DNA of 64,000 nt from Roseibium denhamense (GTDB lineage: Bacteria > Pseudomonadota > Alphaproteobacteria > Rhizobiales > Stappiaceae), in NCBI RefSeq assembly GCF_009711415.1, contig NZ_SMLZ01000107.1, forward strand, positions 62,001 to 126,000. Reading direction: 5' to 3'. Position numbers and translations under genes: made by a program. Numbering within the stretch: the stretch's first letter is position 1; each line of letters opens with the position of its first letter. The notes beneath the pieces were generated by a model. It was not told the DNA's origin. It worked only from the letters and a program-made list of their open reading frames with translations, and did no database searches. Below are positions 8,339 through 18,210 of the stretch, one piece after another.

Positions 8339-8572
8339 ATGTCTGTTACCCCTCAGATCGCGGTCGGGTCGGGTGTTTCAAATCCGCAAGACACACTTTT
8401 CCGGCAGCGAACCCTTTTCAAGTGCCCCATCGTAAAGCTATGGTTTCGCCGACCGGGGTGGGGCTTTGGAATCAATTGAAGATTAATCCCGCCCGGTCTG
8501 GTGATGCAGGCGCGGATGGATGTTTTGTAGACGGCGCCGCCATTTCCCGTAGTCCGTGATGAAGGGAAAGCG

Positions 8573-9502
8573 ATGATCGAGACACATCCGATGCACGGCC
8601 TGCGGCTTGCTGGTCAGGCCGTCAAGGCCTTTGCCGCCGTAATTGCTGTCATGCTTCTCCAGGGCTGCAGCATGTCCGAAGCGCCCATCCTTTTTCCTAA
8701 GGGGCCGGTTGGTCAGGCGCAGCTTGATCTTCTTCTGACAGCATTCTGGTTGATGATGATTGTGGCCATTCCGGCCATCGTCCTCACGTTATTCTTCGCC
8801 TTTCGCTACCGCAGCGGCCAGGATACTTCCGCCTACGATCCGGATTGGGGCGGATCGTGGAAAATCGAAACGGTTGTCTGGCTTGTGCCTGCGGCAATCA
8901 TCGTCGTCCTTGGGACGCTGGTCTGGACCTCGACCCACAAGCTGGATCCCTATAAGTCATTGGCCTCCGACGAGACTGCTTTCAAAGTTCAGGCCATCGC
9001 GCTCGATTGGAAGTGGCTGTTTCTCTACCCCGAGCTCGGTACGGCAAGCGTCAATGAACTCGCGTTTCCCCAAGACCGGCCTCTGTCCGTGGAAATCACG
9101 TCTGATACGGTCATGAACTCGTTCATGATTCCGGCACTTGGCGGCCAGATCTATGCCATGGCGGGCATGCGCACCGAACTCAATCTGATTGCCGATGAGC
9201 CGGGTGTGTTTGCCGGGCGCAACACGATGTTTTCGGGGGACGGGTTTCCGGATCAGCATTTTAAGGCCCATGCCATGACATCAGATGACTTCGAGGTGTG
9301 GAAGACGAAAGTTGGCGGCGCGTCCGCAGCGCTGGATGCGAAAACCTATCTGGATCTGCGCAAGCAAAGCGTCGCCAATCCGGTCGCTTACTATTCGGCC
9401 TATGAGCCCGAGCTGTTTGACCTTCTCTTACGCAAATACGCGCCGATTACCGGGCCGCTTGAAAGCGAAGCGGCCGAACTCATCTGCCGGGGAGGGGCAT
9501 AA
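8573..9502 (+). CDS. cyoA: Cytochrome bo-type ubiquinol oxidase subunit II
   Basis: A 309-residue lipoprotein subunit. The lipobox LLQGC places the acylated Cys at residue 32. Two membrane helices follow ([20 protein letters not shown] and the segment after [19 protein letters not shown]), then a periplasmic cupredoxin-like domain that lacks the CuA ligands, as expected of a quinol oxidase ([19 protein letters not shown]). It is the first gene of cyoABCD. Its TAA overlaps the cyoB ATG by one base, which implies translational coupling. Confidence 0.93.
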   Translation: MIETHPMHGLRLAGQAVKAFAAVIAVMLLQGCSMSEAPILFPKGPVGQAQLDLLLTAFWLMMIVAIPAIVLTLFFAFRYRSGQDTSAYDPDWGGSWKIETVVWLVPAAIIVVLGTLVWTSTHKLDPYKSLASDETAFKVQAIALDWKWLFLYPELGTASVNELAFPQDRPLSVEITSDTVMNSFMIPALGGQIYAMAGMRTELNLIADEPGVFAGRNTMFSGDGFPDQHFKAHAMTSDDFEVWKTKVGGASAALDAKTYLDLRKQSVANPVAYYSAYEPELFDLLLRKYAPITGPLESEAAELICRGGA

Positions 9503-11544
9503 TGCTCGGACGTCTGACCATCGATGCCATCCCGCTCTACTCATGGGTTGCTATGGGCGGGGCCGCCGTCACCGTTGGCGGCGGACTGGCCGTGTTCTTG
9601 CTGATCACTTACTTGCGCGCCTGGAAGATGCTGTGGCGCGACTGGCTGACCAGTGTCGATCACAAGAAGATCGGGATCATGTATGTGGTCCTTGCCCTTG
9701 TGATGCTGGTGCGCGGGTTCATTGATGCGCTCATGATGCGGGCCCAGCAGGCCATCTCCCTCAACAACGAGGGATATTTGCCACCGGAGCATTTCGAGCA
9801 GATCTTTTCCTCCCATGGCACGATCATGATCTTCTTCGTCGCCATGCCTTTTCTCACCGGTCTCATCAACATCATTGTGCCGCAGCAGATCGGCGCCCGC
9901 GATGTCGCCTTTCCATTCCTCAACTCCGTGAGTTTGTGGATGACGGCAGCTGGGGCAGCGCTCGTTTTGATATCGCTCGCGGTCGGTAAATTCTCAACGG
10001 CTGGATGGACTGGCTATCCGCCGTATTCCGGAGTGGAATACAGCCCGGGCGTGGGGGTTGATTACTGGATCTGGGCGCTTCTTGTGAGCGGCATCGGCAG
10101 CACCTTGTCCGGTATCAACTTCATCGTGACCATCGTCAAGAACCGGTGCCCCGGGATGCATTTAATGCGCATGCCGATGTTCACCTGGACAACGCTGTGC
10201 ATCTCCATCCTGATGGCCTTTGCCTTTCCTGCGCTGACTGTGGTTGCGGCGCAGCTTGCGCTCGACCGAACTCTCGGCTTCCATTTTTTCACCAACGAGG
10301 CGGGCGGCAACATGATGATGTTCGCCAATCTGCTTTGGATCTGGGGCCATCCTGAGGTCTATATCCTCATTCTTCCCGCCTTTGGGATCTTTTCGGAAGT
10401 GGTGGCGACCTTCTCGCGCAAGCGCTTGTTCGGTTACGAATCGCTGGTCTACGCAACGGCCTGCATCGCGATCCTGTCCTTCACCGTGTGGCTGCACCAC
10501 TTCTTCACGATGGGATCATCCGCCAATGTCAACGCGGTCTTCGGGATTGCGACCATGATCATCGCGGTGCCCACCGGCGTGAAGATCTTCGATTGGCTGT
10601 TCACCATGTACCGCGGCCGGATCGAGTTTCATCCCTCCATGGTCTACACGATCGGTTTCATGGTGACCTTTGTCATCGGCGGGGTGACCGGTGTCCTGCT
10701 GGCACTGCCGCCTGCCGACTACCTGATGCACAACTCCACCTTCCTGGTGGCGCACTTCCACAACATGCTCATCCCCGGAGCGTTGTTCGGCTATTTCGCC
10801 GGCCTGAACTACTGGTTCCCCAAGGCTTTCGGATTCAAGCTGGATGCGAAATGGGGCATCCGGTCCTTCTGGTTTTGGATGGTCGGGTTTTACCTGGCCT
10901 TCATGCCACTCTACGCGCTGGGCTTCATGGGGATGAGCCGGCGCATGGAACACTATGCCGACCCGAGCTGGCAGCCCTTCCTGATCGTTGCTGCACTCGG
11001 GGCCGTTTGCGTTCTGTGCGGCATCATCTGCATCGGCATCCAGCTTTATGTGTCCATTAAGACCTGGGGGTCATCCGCCGATGTCACTGGAGACCCCTGG
11101 AACGGGCGCACGCTGGAATGGGCCACATCTTCGCCGCCAGCGCCCTACAATTTCGCGGTGCTGCCGGAAGTTCGGGACATCGATGCGTTCCACGAGATGA
11201 AACTACGCGGAACGGCCTACACACCACCAGACCGGTATGAAGACATTGTCATGCCGAAAAGTACTGGTCTCGGTCCGATCCTGGGCGGGCTGGCCTTTGT
11301 GCTTGGGTTCTCGATGGTCTGGTATATCTGGTGGCTCGCGGCACTGTGTTTCGTTCTCAGCCTTGTGTGTGTCGGCATCCGCGCCTGCGACGATGATACG
11401 GACTTCGTCATGCCAGCGGCCGAAGTGGAAAAGATCGAGCGGGCCCGTCTTGCCAGGATCACCCCGTCTAACATGCATGATATGCGGCCGTTTGTGCCCA
11501 AAGGTGCGGCGTCGGGCTTGCCCATGCCGGGAGGTGCAGCATGA
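9502..11544 (+). CDS. cyoB: Cytochrome bo-type ubiquinol oxidase subunit I
   Basis: The 680-residue haem-copper subunit with about 15 membrane helices. It reduces oxygen to water and pumps protons. Expected ligands are visible: the low-spin haem His in [14 protein letters not shown], the CuB and cross-linked Tyr site [12 protein letters not shown] (about residue 283), the CuB His pair in LHHFFTMG (about 332), and haem ligands in [11 protein letters not shown] (about 418). These positions closely match those of E. coli CyoB. It overlaps cyoA by one base and cyoC by four (ATGA). Confidence 0.96.
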   Translation: MLGRLTIDAIPLYSWVAMGGAAVTVGGGLAVFLLITYLRAWKMLWRDWLTSVDHKKIGIMYVVLALVMLVRGFIDALMMRAQQAISLNNEGYLPPEHFEQIFSSHGTIMIFFVAMPFLTGLINIIVPQQIGARDVAFPFLNSVSLWMTAAGAALVLISLAVGKFSTAGWTGYPPYSGVEYSPGVGVDYWIWALLVSGIGSTLSGINFIVTIVKNRCPGMHLMRMPMFTWTTLCISILMAFAFPALTVVAAQLALDRTLGFHFFTNEAGGNMMMFANLLWIWGHPEVYILILPAFGIFSEVVATFSRKRLFGYESLVYATACIAILSFTVWLHHFFTMGSSANVNAVFGIATMIIAVPTGVKIFDWLFTMYRGRIEFHPSMVYTIGFMVTFVIGGVTGVLLALPPADYLMHNSTFLVAHFHNMLIPGALFGYFAGLNYWFPKAFGFKLDAKWGIRSFWFWMVGFYLAFMPLYALGFMGMSRRMEHYADPSWQPFLIVAALGAVCVLCGIICIGIQLYVSIKTWGSSADVTGDPWNGRTLEWATSSPPAPYNFAVLPEVRDIDAFHEMKLRGTAYTPPDRYEDIVMPKSTGLGPILGGLAFVLGFSMVWYIWWLAALCFVLSLVCVGIRACDDDTDFVMPAAEVEKIERARLARITPSNMHDMRPFVPKGAASGLPMPGGAA

Positions 11545-12161
11545 GCAGCGCCATGATCACTCCTGCCGGAGGGGCCCGCGAGGCCTTGGAGCATGAGGAA
11601 AAGAAATCCCTGGAAGCCCGCGAGTTCGGCTTCTGGATCTATCTCATGACGGATGCGGTGCTTTTTGCGCTCCTGTTTGCCACCTACGCGGTGCTTGCCG
11701 GCAACTTCGCCGATGGCCCGACATCGAAAGAGTTGTTTGATCTCGGGCACGTGGCCGGTGAGACCGCGCTCTTGTTGCTCTCGAGCCTGACCTTCGGGTT
11801 TGCAACACTTGCCATGGGCGAGGACCGTGCGGGCAGGGTCATCCAGTGGCTCGCGTTGACGCTCGTTCTCGGTGTTTGCTTTCTCGCGATGGAGATGGTC
11901 GAGTTCTATGGCATGATCGAAAAAGGCGCCGGGCCGGATGTGAGCGGGTTTCTCTCCGCGTTCTTTGCGCTGGTTGGGACGCATGGCTTGCATGTTGCCT
12001 TCGGGGCCATCGGCATTTGCGTAATGATCGGGCAAGTCATGGTCAAGGGACTGACACTGCCGGTCCGCTCCCGGTTGATCCGCCTCGGATTGTTTTGGCA
12101 CTTCCTCGACATTGTGTGGATCGGGATTTTCTCGGTCGTTTATCTGCCGGGCGTAATGTAG
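11541..12161 (+). CDS. cyoC: Cytochrome bo-type ubiquinol oxidase subunit III
   Basis: A 206-residue membrane protein with five predicted helices. It has the subunit III features [21 protein letters not shown] near the N terminus and [10 protein letters not shown] and [14 protein letters not shown] near the C terminus. Subunit III stabilises subunit I in the oxidase. The start codon overlaps the cyoB stop (ATGA). Confidence 0.94.
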   Translation: MSSAMITPAGGAREALEHEEKKSLEAREFGFWIYLMTDAVLFALLFATYAVLAGNFADGPTSKELFDLGHVAGETALLLLSSLTFGFATLAMGEDRAGRVIQWLALTLVLGVCFLAMEMVEFYGMIEKGAGPDVSGFLSAFFALVGTHGLHVAFGAIGICVMIGQVMVKGLTLPVRSRLIRLGLFWHFLDIVWIGIFSVVYLPGVM

Positions 12162-12170
12162 GAGCGCAAG

Positions 12171-12476
12171 ATGACCGAACAGACCGAACGCGACCTTACG
12201 AGCTATCTGACCGGGTTTGCCCTCGCCCTGGTGCTGACCGCCATTCCTTTCGGTCTTGTCTGGGCGGAGCTGCTTTCAGGCCCTGCAATCTATGTGGTGA
12301 TCGGTATTGCCGCCGTGCTCCAGGTCCTCGTGCATCTTGTTTTCTTTTTGCATCTGAACCTTAAGTCGACGCCGGTTGAGAACCTGTTCTTCCTAGGGTT
12401 TGCCGCCGTATTAATCGTCATCATGGTTGGCGGCAGCCTGTGGATCATGATCGACCTGCATCATCGGATGATGTGA
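12171..12476 (+). CDS. cyoD: Cytochrome bo-type ubiquinol oxidase subunit IV
   Basis: A 101-residue subunit with three membrane helices (LTGFALALVLTAIPFGLVW, AIYVVIGIAAVLQVLVHLVFFLHL, NLFFLGFAAVLIVIMVGGSLW). The QVLVHLVFFLHL segment is characteristic of CyoD. It starts 9 bases after cyoC behind TAGGAG. No haem O synthase (cyoE) follows. The next gene is on the other strand. Confidence 0.92.
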   Translation: MTEQTERDLTSYLTGFALALVLTAIPFGLVWAELLSGPAIYVVIGIAAVLQVLVHLVFFLHLNLKSTPVENLFFLGFAAVLIVIMVGGSLWIMIDLHHRMM

Positions 12477-12525
12477 ACGATTTTAGACCGGCAACGCGGT
12501 AACCGGCTTTCTTCTGGCTTTTTCT

Positions 12526-13329
12526 TTAGGCGCTCAGCATCGCCGAAATAAAGCTGCGGTCGTCGAAGGAGAGCAGGCCGGGCGCCAAGCCTTTGCATTG
12601 CCGGTTCTCGTCAATGCAGAGCGGATCCATTTTCAGAACCTCTTCCAGTCTGGCTTCTGTCGTGCCCAAGTCTTCGCAAATGTCGGGATATCCGTCGGAT
12701 GTGATGATGAGCGAACCGGGACGAGCTGGGAAGCGCTTCACGAACACGTCCGGAACAGTTGACCCCGTAATCGCCCCAATCCCCAGCGGATGATCGGCAG
12801 CATTCAAGAATGCCGTTTCATGAACAAGCAAATCGTCGATCACATGGGAGTAGCCGGGATCTGCCATCAAACTGTCAGCTGTTGCACCTGCAAGGAGTTT
12901 CGCCTTGAGAATCATGGACCGGGCATCGGCGCAAATTATCTCGGCCTGAAACGCGGCGGCTGGCTCAAACCCTTCATTCTTGAACTTGCAGTCGCCGACA
13001 CGCCAGATTTCGCGATAGTGGGTAGAGTAGAGGCAAAAGACAAAACCGCCGGAACGTTTGAAGTCGGAGAATCCCGCAGCCCCCTTACGGTCCGCTGTTA
13101 TGTCACTCAAGGCTCCGACCAATTCGGGTAGTGGCGTGTCAGCACTCATGCCTTTGATGTGGTCTTTCGCACTGTCCAGAATGCTTGTGATCACTTCTTT
13201 CGGAAGGCCGTCCGGTCCGCGTGAGCCATCCAAAACCCCAAAATGGTTTGCTGTTTGCACAAGGCGGTCTTCGGAGTAGCCACACTCGGATTTGCCGATT
13301 GTGAACGCCTCGAGGATCGAAAATGTCAT
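12526..13329 (-). CDS. PP2C-like serine/threonine phosphatase domain protein
   Basis: A 267-residue single-domain cytoplasmic protein. It carries weak but ordered PP2C motifs: SEDRLVQTANHFGVLDGSRG near the start (metal-binding Asp in ED and LDG), WRVGDCKF in the middle (normally VGDSR), LIITSDGYPDI (normally SDGL-D), and FDDRSFI at the end (normally DD/N-T). All four metal-site acidic positions appear kept. A good Shine-Dalgarno site (AAAGGAGC) precedes the ATG. No kinase, anti-sigma factor or forkhead-associated gene adjoins it, so the substrate is unknown. It is convergent with cyoD. Confidence 0.7.
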   Translation of the reverse strand: MTFSILEAFTIGKSECGYSEDRLVQTANHFGVLDGSRGPDGLPKEVITSILDSAKDHIKGMSADTPLPELVGALSDITADRKGAAGFSDFKRSGGFVFCLYSTHYREIWRVGDCKFKNEGFEPAAAFQAEIICADARSMILKAKLLAGATADSLMADPGYSHVIDDLLVHETAFLNAADHPLGIGAITGSTVPDVFVKRFPARPGSLIITSDGYPDICEDLGTTEARLEEVLKMDPLCIDENRQCKGLAPGLLSFDDRSFISAMLSA

Positions 13330-13512
13330 GAAAGCTCCTTTGGTCCAGCACGGCCATTAATGATCAGAACCCCACGTCGGAAATAGGGGCGTCGTATAGT
13401 CAAAATCGATGTCAACTTTGTAACGGATACAGGAATGGTCCTTGGCCTTGGGACCGCAATCCGGTATGTCAGCCGTCACTTGTTTGCAGACGCTGGGCCA
13501 GAGTTTGAGACC

Positions 13513-14454
13513 ATGAACGACATTGCCAACAGCACGGACGTCGACGTTCCAGCGCTTTTGCGCCAAGCGCCGTCGAGCGTTGAATTCAAGAAGCTACGTA
13601 AACGGCTCTTGCGGCAGGCCCGTGAAGCCATCGGCGATTTCGGGATGGTTCCGGAAGAGGCGTCGGAAACGAACCGGCCCAATTGGCTGGTGTGCTTGTC
13701 CGGCGGAAAAGACAGCTACACGCTTCTGGCGGTTTTGATTGAGCTGAAATGGCGCGGGCTGCTGCCCGTGGATCTGATTGCCTGCAATCTGGATCAGGCC
13801 CAGCCCGGATTTCCACCGGAGATCCTGCCGAAGTTTTTCGAAGACAACGGCATTGAGCACATTATCGTGCGTGAGGACACCTACTCGATTGTGACTGACA
13901 AGATCCCGGAGCATCGGACCTATTGCTCCTTATGCTCGCGGCTGCGCCGTGGGATCCTCTACCGCATTGCGCGGGAACAAGGCTGTGAAGCCATTGTGCT
14001 GGGTCATCACCGGGACGATATTCTTGAGACATTCTTCATGAACCTGTTCCACGGCGGGCGACTTGCCTCCATGCCACCAAAGCTTATCAATGATGAAGGC
14101 GATCTTCTGGTCCTGCGCCCGCTTGCTTATGCCGCAGAGCGTGACATCCAGAAATTTTCCGACGGCATGGAGTTCCCGATTATCCCATGCAACCTGTGTG
14201 GCTCGCAGGACGGTCTTCAGCGCGAAGAGGTCAAGCGCATGCTGCAGTCATGGGAGAAGGAAACGCCGGGCCGGTTGGGCGTAATGGCCCGTGCGCTGGG
14301 CCATACACGGCCATCCCACCTGCTGGACCGTCAGCTCTATGACTTCGTTAACCTGCGCCCGCAAGACGGCGCTGCCCAAGACAGCGGCGGAGAGGCTGAG
14401 GAGCCGTGCGGCGCAAGCCTTGCGATGAGTACAAAGCTGTTTGCCGCAGAGTAG
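13513..14454 (+). CDS. ttcA: tRNA 2-thiocytidine(32) synthetase
   Basis: A PP-loop ATPase of about 313 residues that thiolates C32 of certain tRNAs using a [4Fe-4S] cluster. The PP-loop SGGKDS lies at residues 63-68. The two cluster-binding CxxC pairs are CSLC (about 138) and CNLC (about 227). [20 protein letters not shown] is the family signature. An in-frame ATG at 13435 would add 26 residues. I prefer the ATG at 13513, which gives an N terminus closer to the E. coli length, but the upstream start has a slightly better ribosome-binding site. Confidence 0.92.
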   Translation: MNDIANSTDVDVPALLRQAPSSVEFKKLRKRLLRQAREAIGDFGMVPEEASETNRPNWLVCLSGGKDSYTLLAVLIELKWRGLLPVDLIACNLDQAQPGFPPEILPKFFEDNGIEHIIVREDTYSIVTDKIPEHRTYCSLCSRLRRGILYRIAREQGCEAIVLGHHRDDILETFFMNLFHGGRLASMPPKLINDEGDLLVLRPLAYAAERDIQKFSDGMEFPIIPCNLCGSQDGLQREEVKRMLQSWEKETPGRLGVMARALGHTRPSHLLDRQLYDFVNLRPQDGAAQDSGGEAEEPCGASLAMSTKLFAAE

Positions 14455-14462
14455 GCCCATTA

Positions 14463-14497
14463 GAGCATCAGGCGTTTTGTCAAAACGCCCCATGCTC
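14463..14497. repeat. 16-bp near-perfect hairpin after ttcA
   Basis: GAGCAT plus GGCGTTTT (14463-14478) pairs with AAAACGCC plus ATGCTC (14482-14497) around a three-base loop, with two central-arm mismatches. It lies 8 bases past the ttcA stop, between convergent genes. It may act as a bidirectional transcript-end structure, though no T run follows. Confidence 0.6.
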
Positions 14498-14510
14498 GAT
14501 CACTCAATAT

Positions 14511-14562
14511 TCGATCAGCTTTGGGCGGTAAGTCGGGTCCAATTTATCGCCCGCTGATCTAG
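14511..14562. repeat. dispersed palindromic repeat, copy A
   Basis: A 52-base unit that starts TCGATCAG and ends TGATCTAG, with internal arms GGCGGTAA and TTATCGCC. A clearly related unit of the same length occurs at 33075-33126. Both copies lie beside gene ends, which is typical of REP-like elements. This copy lies between the convergent ttcA and LysR genes. Confidence 0.65.
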
Positions 14563-14610
14563 ACCACCCGCCGGGCATCCTTGGCGATTGCGCCCAAAAC
14601 GTCCGCCGCC

Positions 14611-15489
14611 TTAATCCGCAAACAGCTGCCGTATCCAGGCTTCCGTCAGCGTGGCGGCTGCGCTCGGGGCAGGGGCCTTGTCCCGCCGCACCAGATAGTG
14701 GCTTTGATCCATCGGGATTTTGAGAGCCACTGGCACGGTGAGGCGATTATCTGCCTGAAGCCGGTTTGCCACCTTGTCCAGGATGAGAGCGGTGCCGCCC
14801 TTTGCCGCCGCATACTCAATCGCGGCCAAGGAGGTATCAACTGTGATTTTGTGCGCGTCTTCGGGCAAGGGGCGCGCGGCCGCTTCGCAGAACCTCATCC
14901 AGTGATTCTCAAACCCGAGAATGTGAATGAGCGGCTTGCTCAAGAGGTCATCCACCGAGGGTGTTTCGGGAAGGAGATCCGGATGGCATACGGCAACCGC
15001 ATGACTTGTTCCCAGTCTTTCAGCCACACATCCGGGCCAGTCCCCATTTCCAAGGCGCACTTCGATTTGAGTGTCGGTATCAAGTGCTGTGTCTGCCCAG
15101 ATGGCGGATAAGAGCCTGACGGTGAGGTGCGGGTTGGCCTCCTGAAAAGCGGGCAAGGCGGGCGCGATGATCATGGCTGCCGAGGAGATGGGCGCGCGGA
15201 TCGTGACGCTGCCACTAAGCCGCTTGCCAAAGAGCGCCTGGGTTGACTGGTTGAGCTCCTGGAGCGCCTTGCGGACGGCGGGCAGGTAAGCCCGCCCACT
15301 CTCTGTCAGATCGAGTTTACGGGTACTCCGGGCAAGAAGTTCGTGCCCCAGCTGGGTTTCAAGCGCGCGGATATGGGTGCTGACGGCAGCTTGGGTCAGG
15401 CCCAGCTCATCACCGGCGGCTGTAAAACTGCCAAGGCGGCTGACGGCTTCAAAGCTCCGCAGCCACAGGAGGTTCGGTAAATGCGACAT
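14611..15489 (-). CDS. LysR-family transcriptional regulator (GcvA type)
   Basis: A 292-residue regulator. It opens LPNLLWLRSFEAVSRLGSF, then GDELGLTQAAVSTHIRALE as the recognition helix region and LTESGRAYLP, the pattern of the GcvA-like LysR branch. The effector-binding domain fills the rest. It is divergent from a hydroxyacid dehydrogenase/aldehyde dehydrogenase pair across 111 bases, so it probably controls them. A TGTA-N6-TACA dyad at 15512-15525 lies in that promoter region. Confidence 0.92.
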   Translation of the reverse strand: MSHLPNLLWLRSFEAVSRLGSFTAAGDELGLTQAAVSTHIRALETQLGHELLARSTRKLDLTESGRAYLPAVRKALQELNQSTQALFGKRLSGSVTIRAPISSAAMIIAPALPAFQEANPHLTVRLLSAIWADTALDTDTQIEVRLGNGDWPGCVAERLGTSHAVAVCHPDLLPETPSVDDLLSKPLIHILGFENHWMRFCEAAARPLPEDAHKITVDTSLAAIEYAAAKGGTALILDKVANRLQADNRLTVPVALKIPMDQSHYLVRRDKAPAPSAAATLTEAWIRQLFAD

Positions 15490-15511
15490 TGTCTATCTAT
15501 AAAATAATCCA

Positions 15512-15525
15512 TGTAATCCGCTACA
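15512..15525. promoter_or_regulatory. TGTA-N6-TACA dyad between divergent LysR and dehydrogenase genes
   Basis: TGTA (15512-15515) and TACA (15522-15525) form a small dyad 23 bases upstream of the LysR start and 76 bases upstream of the dehydrogenase start. Its location is right for a LysR-type operator. The symmetry alone is weak evidence. Confidence 0.3.
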
Positions 15526-15600
15526 AATAAATCGTTTCACTTGTTTTTACGGTCCCGGCACGATTGACCCCATCCTTACAGCACATCTTATGGGGCACAC

Positions 15601-16575
15601 ATGCATATCGGGTTCATCGGTCTGGGAAATGTTGGCGGCAAACTTGCTGGAAGTGTCTTGCGCAACGGCCATGAATTGACAGTTCTGGATCTCAATGAAG
15701 ATCTGGTCGATGCCTTTGCGGCCAAAGGGGCCAAGCGCGGGGCGTCCCCGAGATCGCTTGCCGAAACCTGCGACGTGATCATTACCTGTCTTCCGAGCCC
15801 GGCCGCATGTGCGGCCGTTGTGGAGGGCCCTGATGGAATCCTGGAGGGGATCGGCCCGGGCAGGATCTGGGCGGAAATGTCGACCACGGATGCCGAGGAA
15901 ACCAAGCGGCTTGCCCAGCTGGTTATCGGCAAGGGCGGGGAGGCCATCGAGTGCCCGGTATCGGGCGGCTGCCACCGGGCGGCGACGGGCAATATTTCCA
16001 TTTTTGCAGGCTGTACCCGAGCAACCTTCGAAAAGGTGTTGCCGCTTCTAACGGTCCTGGGGCGCCGGGTTCTTCATACCGGGGATATCGGGTCGGCATC
16101 GATCCTCAAGGTGGTCACCAATTATCTTGCAACAGCCAATCTCGTGTCCCTTGCCGAAGCTCTGACGACCTGCAAGGCAGCAGGCATGGACCTCAACACG
16201 GCCTATGAGGCCATTCGGATTTCCTCAGGAAACTCATTCGTCCATGAAACGGAAAGTCAGGTGATCTTGAACGGATCACGGGACATTTCCTTCACCATGG
16301 ATCTGGTTGCCAAGGATGTGGGGCTGTTCCAGTCCATCGCAGACGCGCACCAGGTTCCGCTTGAGTTATCGCCGCTCGTTCTGAAGATTTTCGAGGACGG
16401 TATCCATCAATTCGGCCCGCGGGAGCTCTCGCCCAACATTATCAAGCGGCTTGAAGTGCTGACCGGACTTGATGTCCGTGCCCCTGGTTTTCCTGCAGAA
16501 ATGTATGACGATGAGCCGGAAGAAACCGGGTATGAGGTGGTTCCCCAGCGCGGTCAGGCCCTTGCCGCCGAGTAG
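15601..16575 (+). CDS. NAD(P)-dependent beta-hydroxyacid dehydrogenase (3-hydroxyisobutyrate dehydrogenase family)
   Basis: A 324-residue cytosolic oxidoreductase. The Rossmann nucleotide-binding segment IGFIGLGNVGGKLAGSVL is at the N terminus. The substrate loop PVSGGCHRAATGNISIFAGC follows. The catalytic Lys is near residue 170 in GSASILKVVTNYL. The family includes 3-hydroxyisobutyrate dehydrogenase and tartronate semialdehyde reductase, and the exact substrate cannot be fixed. An aldehyde dehydrogenase gene starts 64 bases downstream. The pair could oxidise a hydroxyacid to a semialdehyde and then to the acid. Confidence 0.88.
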   Translation: MHIGFIGLGNVGGKLAGSVLRNGHELTVLDLNEDLVDAFAAKGAKRGASPRSLAETCDVIITCLPSPAACAAVVEGPDGILEGIGPGRIWAEMSTTDAEETKRLAQLVIGKGGEAIECPVSGGCHRAATGNISIFAGCTRATFEKVLPLLTVLGRRVLHTGDIGSASILKVVTNYLATANLVSLAEALTTCKAAGMDLNTAYEAIRISSGNSFVHETESQVILNGSRDISFTMDLVAKDVGLFQSIADAHQVPLELSPLVLKIFEDGIHQFGPRELSPNIIKRLEVLTGLDVRAPGFPAEMYDDEPEETGYEVVPQRGQALAAE

Positions 16576-16639
16576 CTGCGGATGACAAGATCTGTGAAAT
16601 AAAGACCTTCCTGCCGGTAACCGGGGACGGAAAGACACG

Positions 16640-18064
16640 ATGCTCGACAAACGTCAGTTTTACATCAATGGGGCCTGGGTGGCTCCAGTGATGCCTAATG
16701 ATCTTGAAGTGATTAACCCGGCAACCGAACAACCGGTTGCTGTCATATCGCTCGGGAACGCAGAAGATGTCGATAAGGCCGTCAGTGCGGCCCGCGCCGC
16801 CTTCGAGATGTTTTCAGAGACATCTGTTGAGGAGCGCGTCACTCTTCTTGAGCGCATCATCTCTATCTGCGACCGGCGGGCGCCGGAGATGGATGAGGCG
16901 ATCCGTTTGGAGATGGGGGCTCCGAAGACATTTGCAAATGAACAGCAGACACCTGCTGCAACAGGCCATTTGCAGGCAACGCTTGAGGCCTTGAAGTCCC
17001 ATTCTTTTGAGCGGAAAAGCCCGCGGGGGGGCAGCTTGCTCCGATCCGAACCGATCGGCGTATGTGGGTTGATCACGCCCTGGAATTGGCCAATCAATCA
17101 GATTGCAGCCAAAGTGGCTCCAGCTCTTGCGGCCGGATGCACCATGATCTTGAAACCAAGCGAGGTTGCACCGCTGTCTGCACTCCTGTTTGCCGAGATC
17201 CTGCATGAGGCTGGCTGCCCGGCAGGTGTCTTCAACCTGGTAAATGGCGATGGCCCCGGTGTTGGTATGGCACTTTCGTCCCATCCAGATATCGACATGA
17301 TTTCGTTCACCGGGTCCACGCGCGCTGGCATTTCAGTGTCCCAAAACGCCGCGCCGACCATCAAAAGAGTTGCGCTTGAGCTGGGCGGCAAATCGCCAAA
17401 CATTCTGTTCGCGGACGCTGATCTAGAAAGTGCCGTTCAGTTCTCCATTTCCAGCTGCTTTTCCAACTCCGGCCAGTCCTGCGATGCCCCAACACGGCTT
17501 CTGGTTGAACGCAGTGTCTATGACAAGGTGACCGCCCTGGCCGGAGAGGCGGCCGGAAACACGCAGGTCGGCGACCCGGCGGAGACCGGTGATCATATCG
17601 GACCGGTGATCAGCGACCGGCAGTATCAGACCATCCAAAGCCATATTGAGCGCGGTCTTGCAAGCGGGGCCCGGCTGGTCGCGGGCGGGCCGGGCAAGCC
17701 GGAGGGGCTGGAAACGGGCTACTATGTCAGGCCGACTGTGTTCGCGGATGTGACCAATGAAATGCCGCTTGCGCAAAACGAAATTTTCGGTCCCGTGCTG
17801 GTCATGATCCCGTTTGAAAGCGAGGAAGACGCAATCTCGATTGCAAATGACACGCCGTATGGGCTTGCTGCGTATGTTCAAACCGGTGACCCGGAGCGTG
17901 CAAAACGCGTGTCGCGCAAACTCAGGGCCGGCAGTGTTTATATCAACGGTGCGAGCCCTGACTGGGATGTCCCGTTTGGCGGCTATAAGCAGTCGGGGAA
18001 TGGACGGGAATATGGACAGTTCGGTCTGGAGGACTTTCTGGAGCTGAAGGCGATCACCGGATAA
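16640..18064 (+). CDS. NAD(P)-dependent aldehyde dehydrogenase
   Basis: A 474-residue aldehyde dehydrogenase superfamily enzyme. Visible motifs are the N-terminal FYINGAWVAP, the cofactor site TPWNWPINQIAAKVAPALAA, FTGSTRAGI, the catalytic base in LELGGKSPN (about residue 247), and the catalytic Cys near residue 281 in FSNSGQSC. The C terminus has FGGYKQSGNGREYG. The length is standard. It probably acts with the preceding hydroxyacid dehydrogenase under the divergent LysR regulator. The substrate is not inferable. Confidence 0.92.
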   Translation: MLDKRQFYINGAWVAPVMPNDLEVINPATEQPVAVISLGNAEDVDKAVSAARAAFEMFSETSVEERVTLLERIISICDRRAPEMDEAIRLEMGAPKTFANEQQTPAATGHLQATLEALKSHSFERKSPRGGSLLRSEPIGVCGLITPWNWPINQIAAKVAPALAAGCTMILKPSEVAPLSALLFAEILHEAGCPAGVFNLVNGDGPGVGMALSSHPDIDMISFTGSTRAGISVSQNAAPTIKRVALELGGKSPNILFADADLESAVQFSISSCFSNSGQSCDAPTRLLVERSVYDKVTALAGEAAGNTQVGDPAETGDHIGPVISDRQYQTIQSHIERGLASGARLVAGGPGKPEGLETGYYVRPTVFADVTNEMPLAQNEIFGPVLVMIPFESEEDAISIANDTPYGLAAYVQTGDPERAKRVSRKLRAGSVYINGASPDWDVPFGGYKQSGNGREYGQFGLEDFLELKAITG

Positions 18065-18210
18065 CAGGTTAAGGTGTCCTGGGCTGTCAGGCTGCTTAAA
18101 CAGCCAGGGAACCCCATAAGCAGTCACGGCCATGTGAAAATTGCCGGGCTGCTTGCCGGTGCGGTGCCGGTGTAGTCTTCGCTTGATCCTACGCAGGTAA
18201 GCCGATTGCA

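Noticed and set aside
11217-12101. A 294-codon minus-strand frame over cyoB and cyoC
   Set aside because: Antisense to two clear oxidase genes and without recognisable domains.
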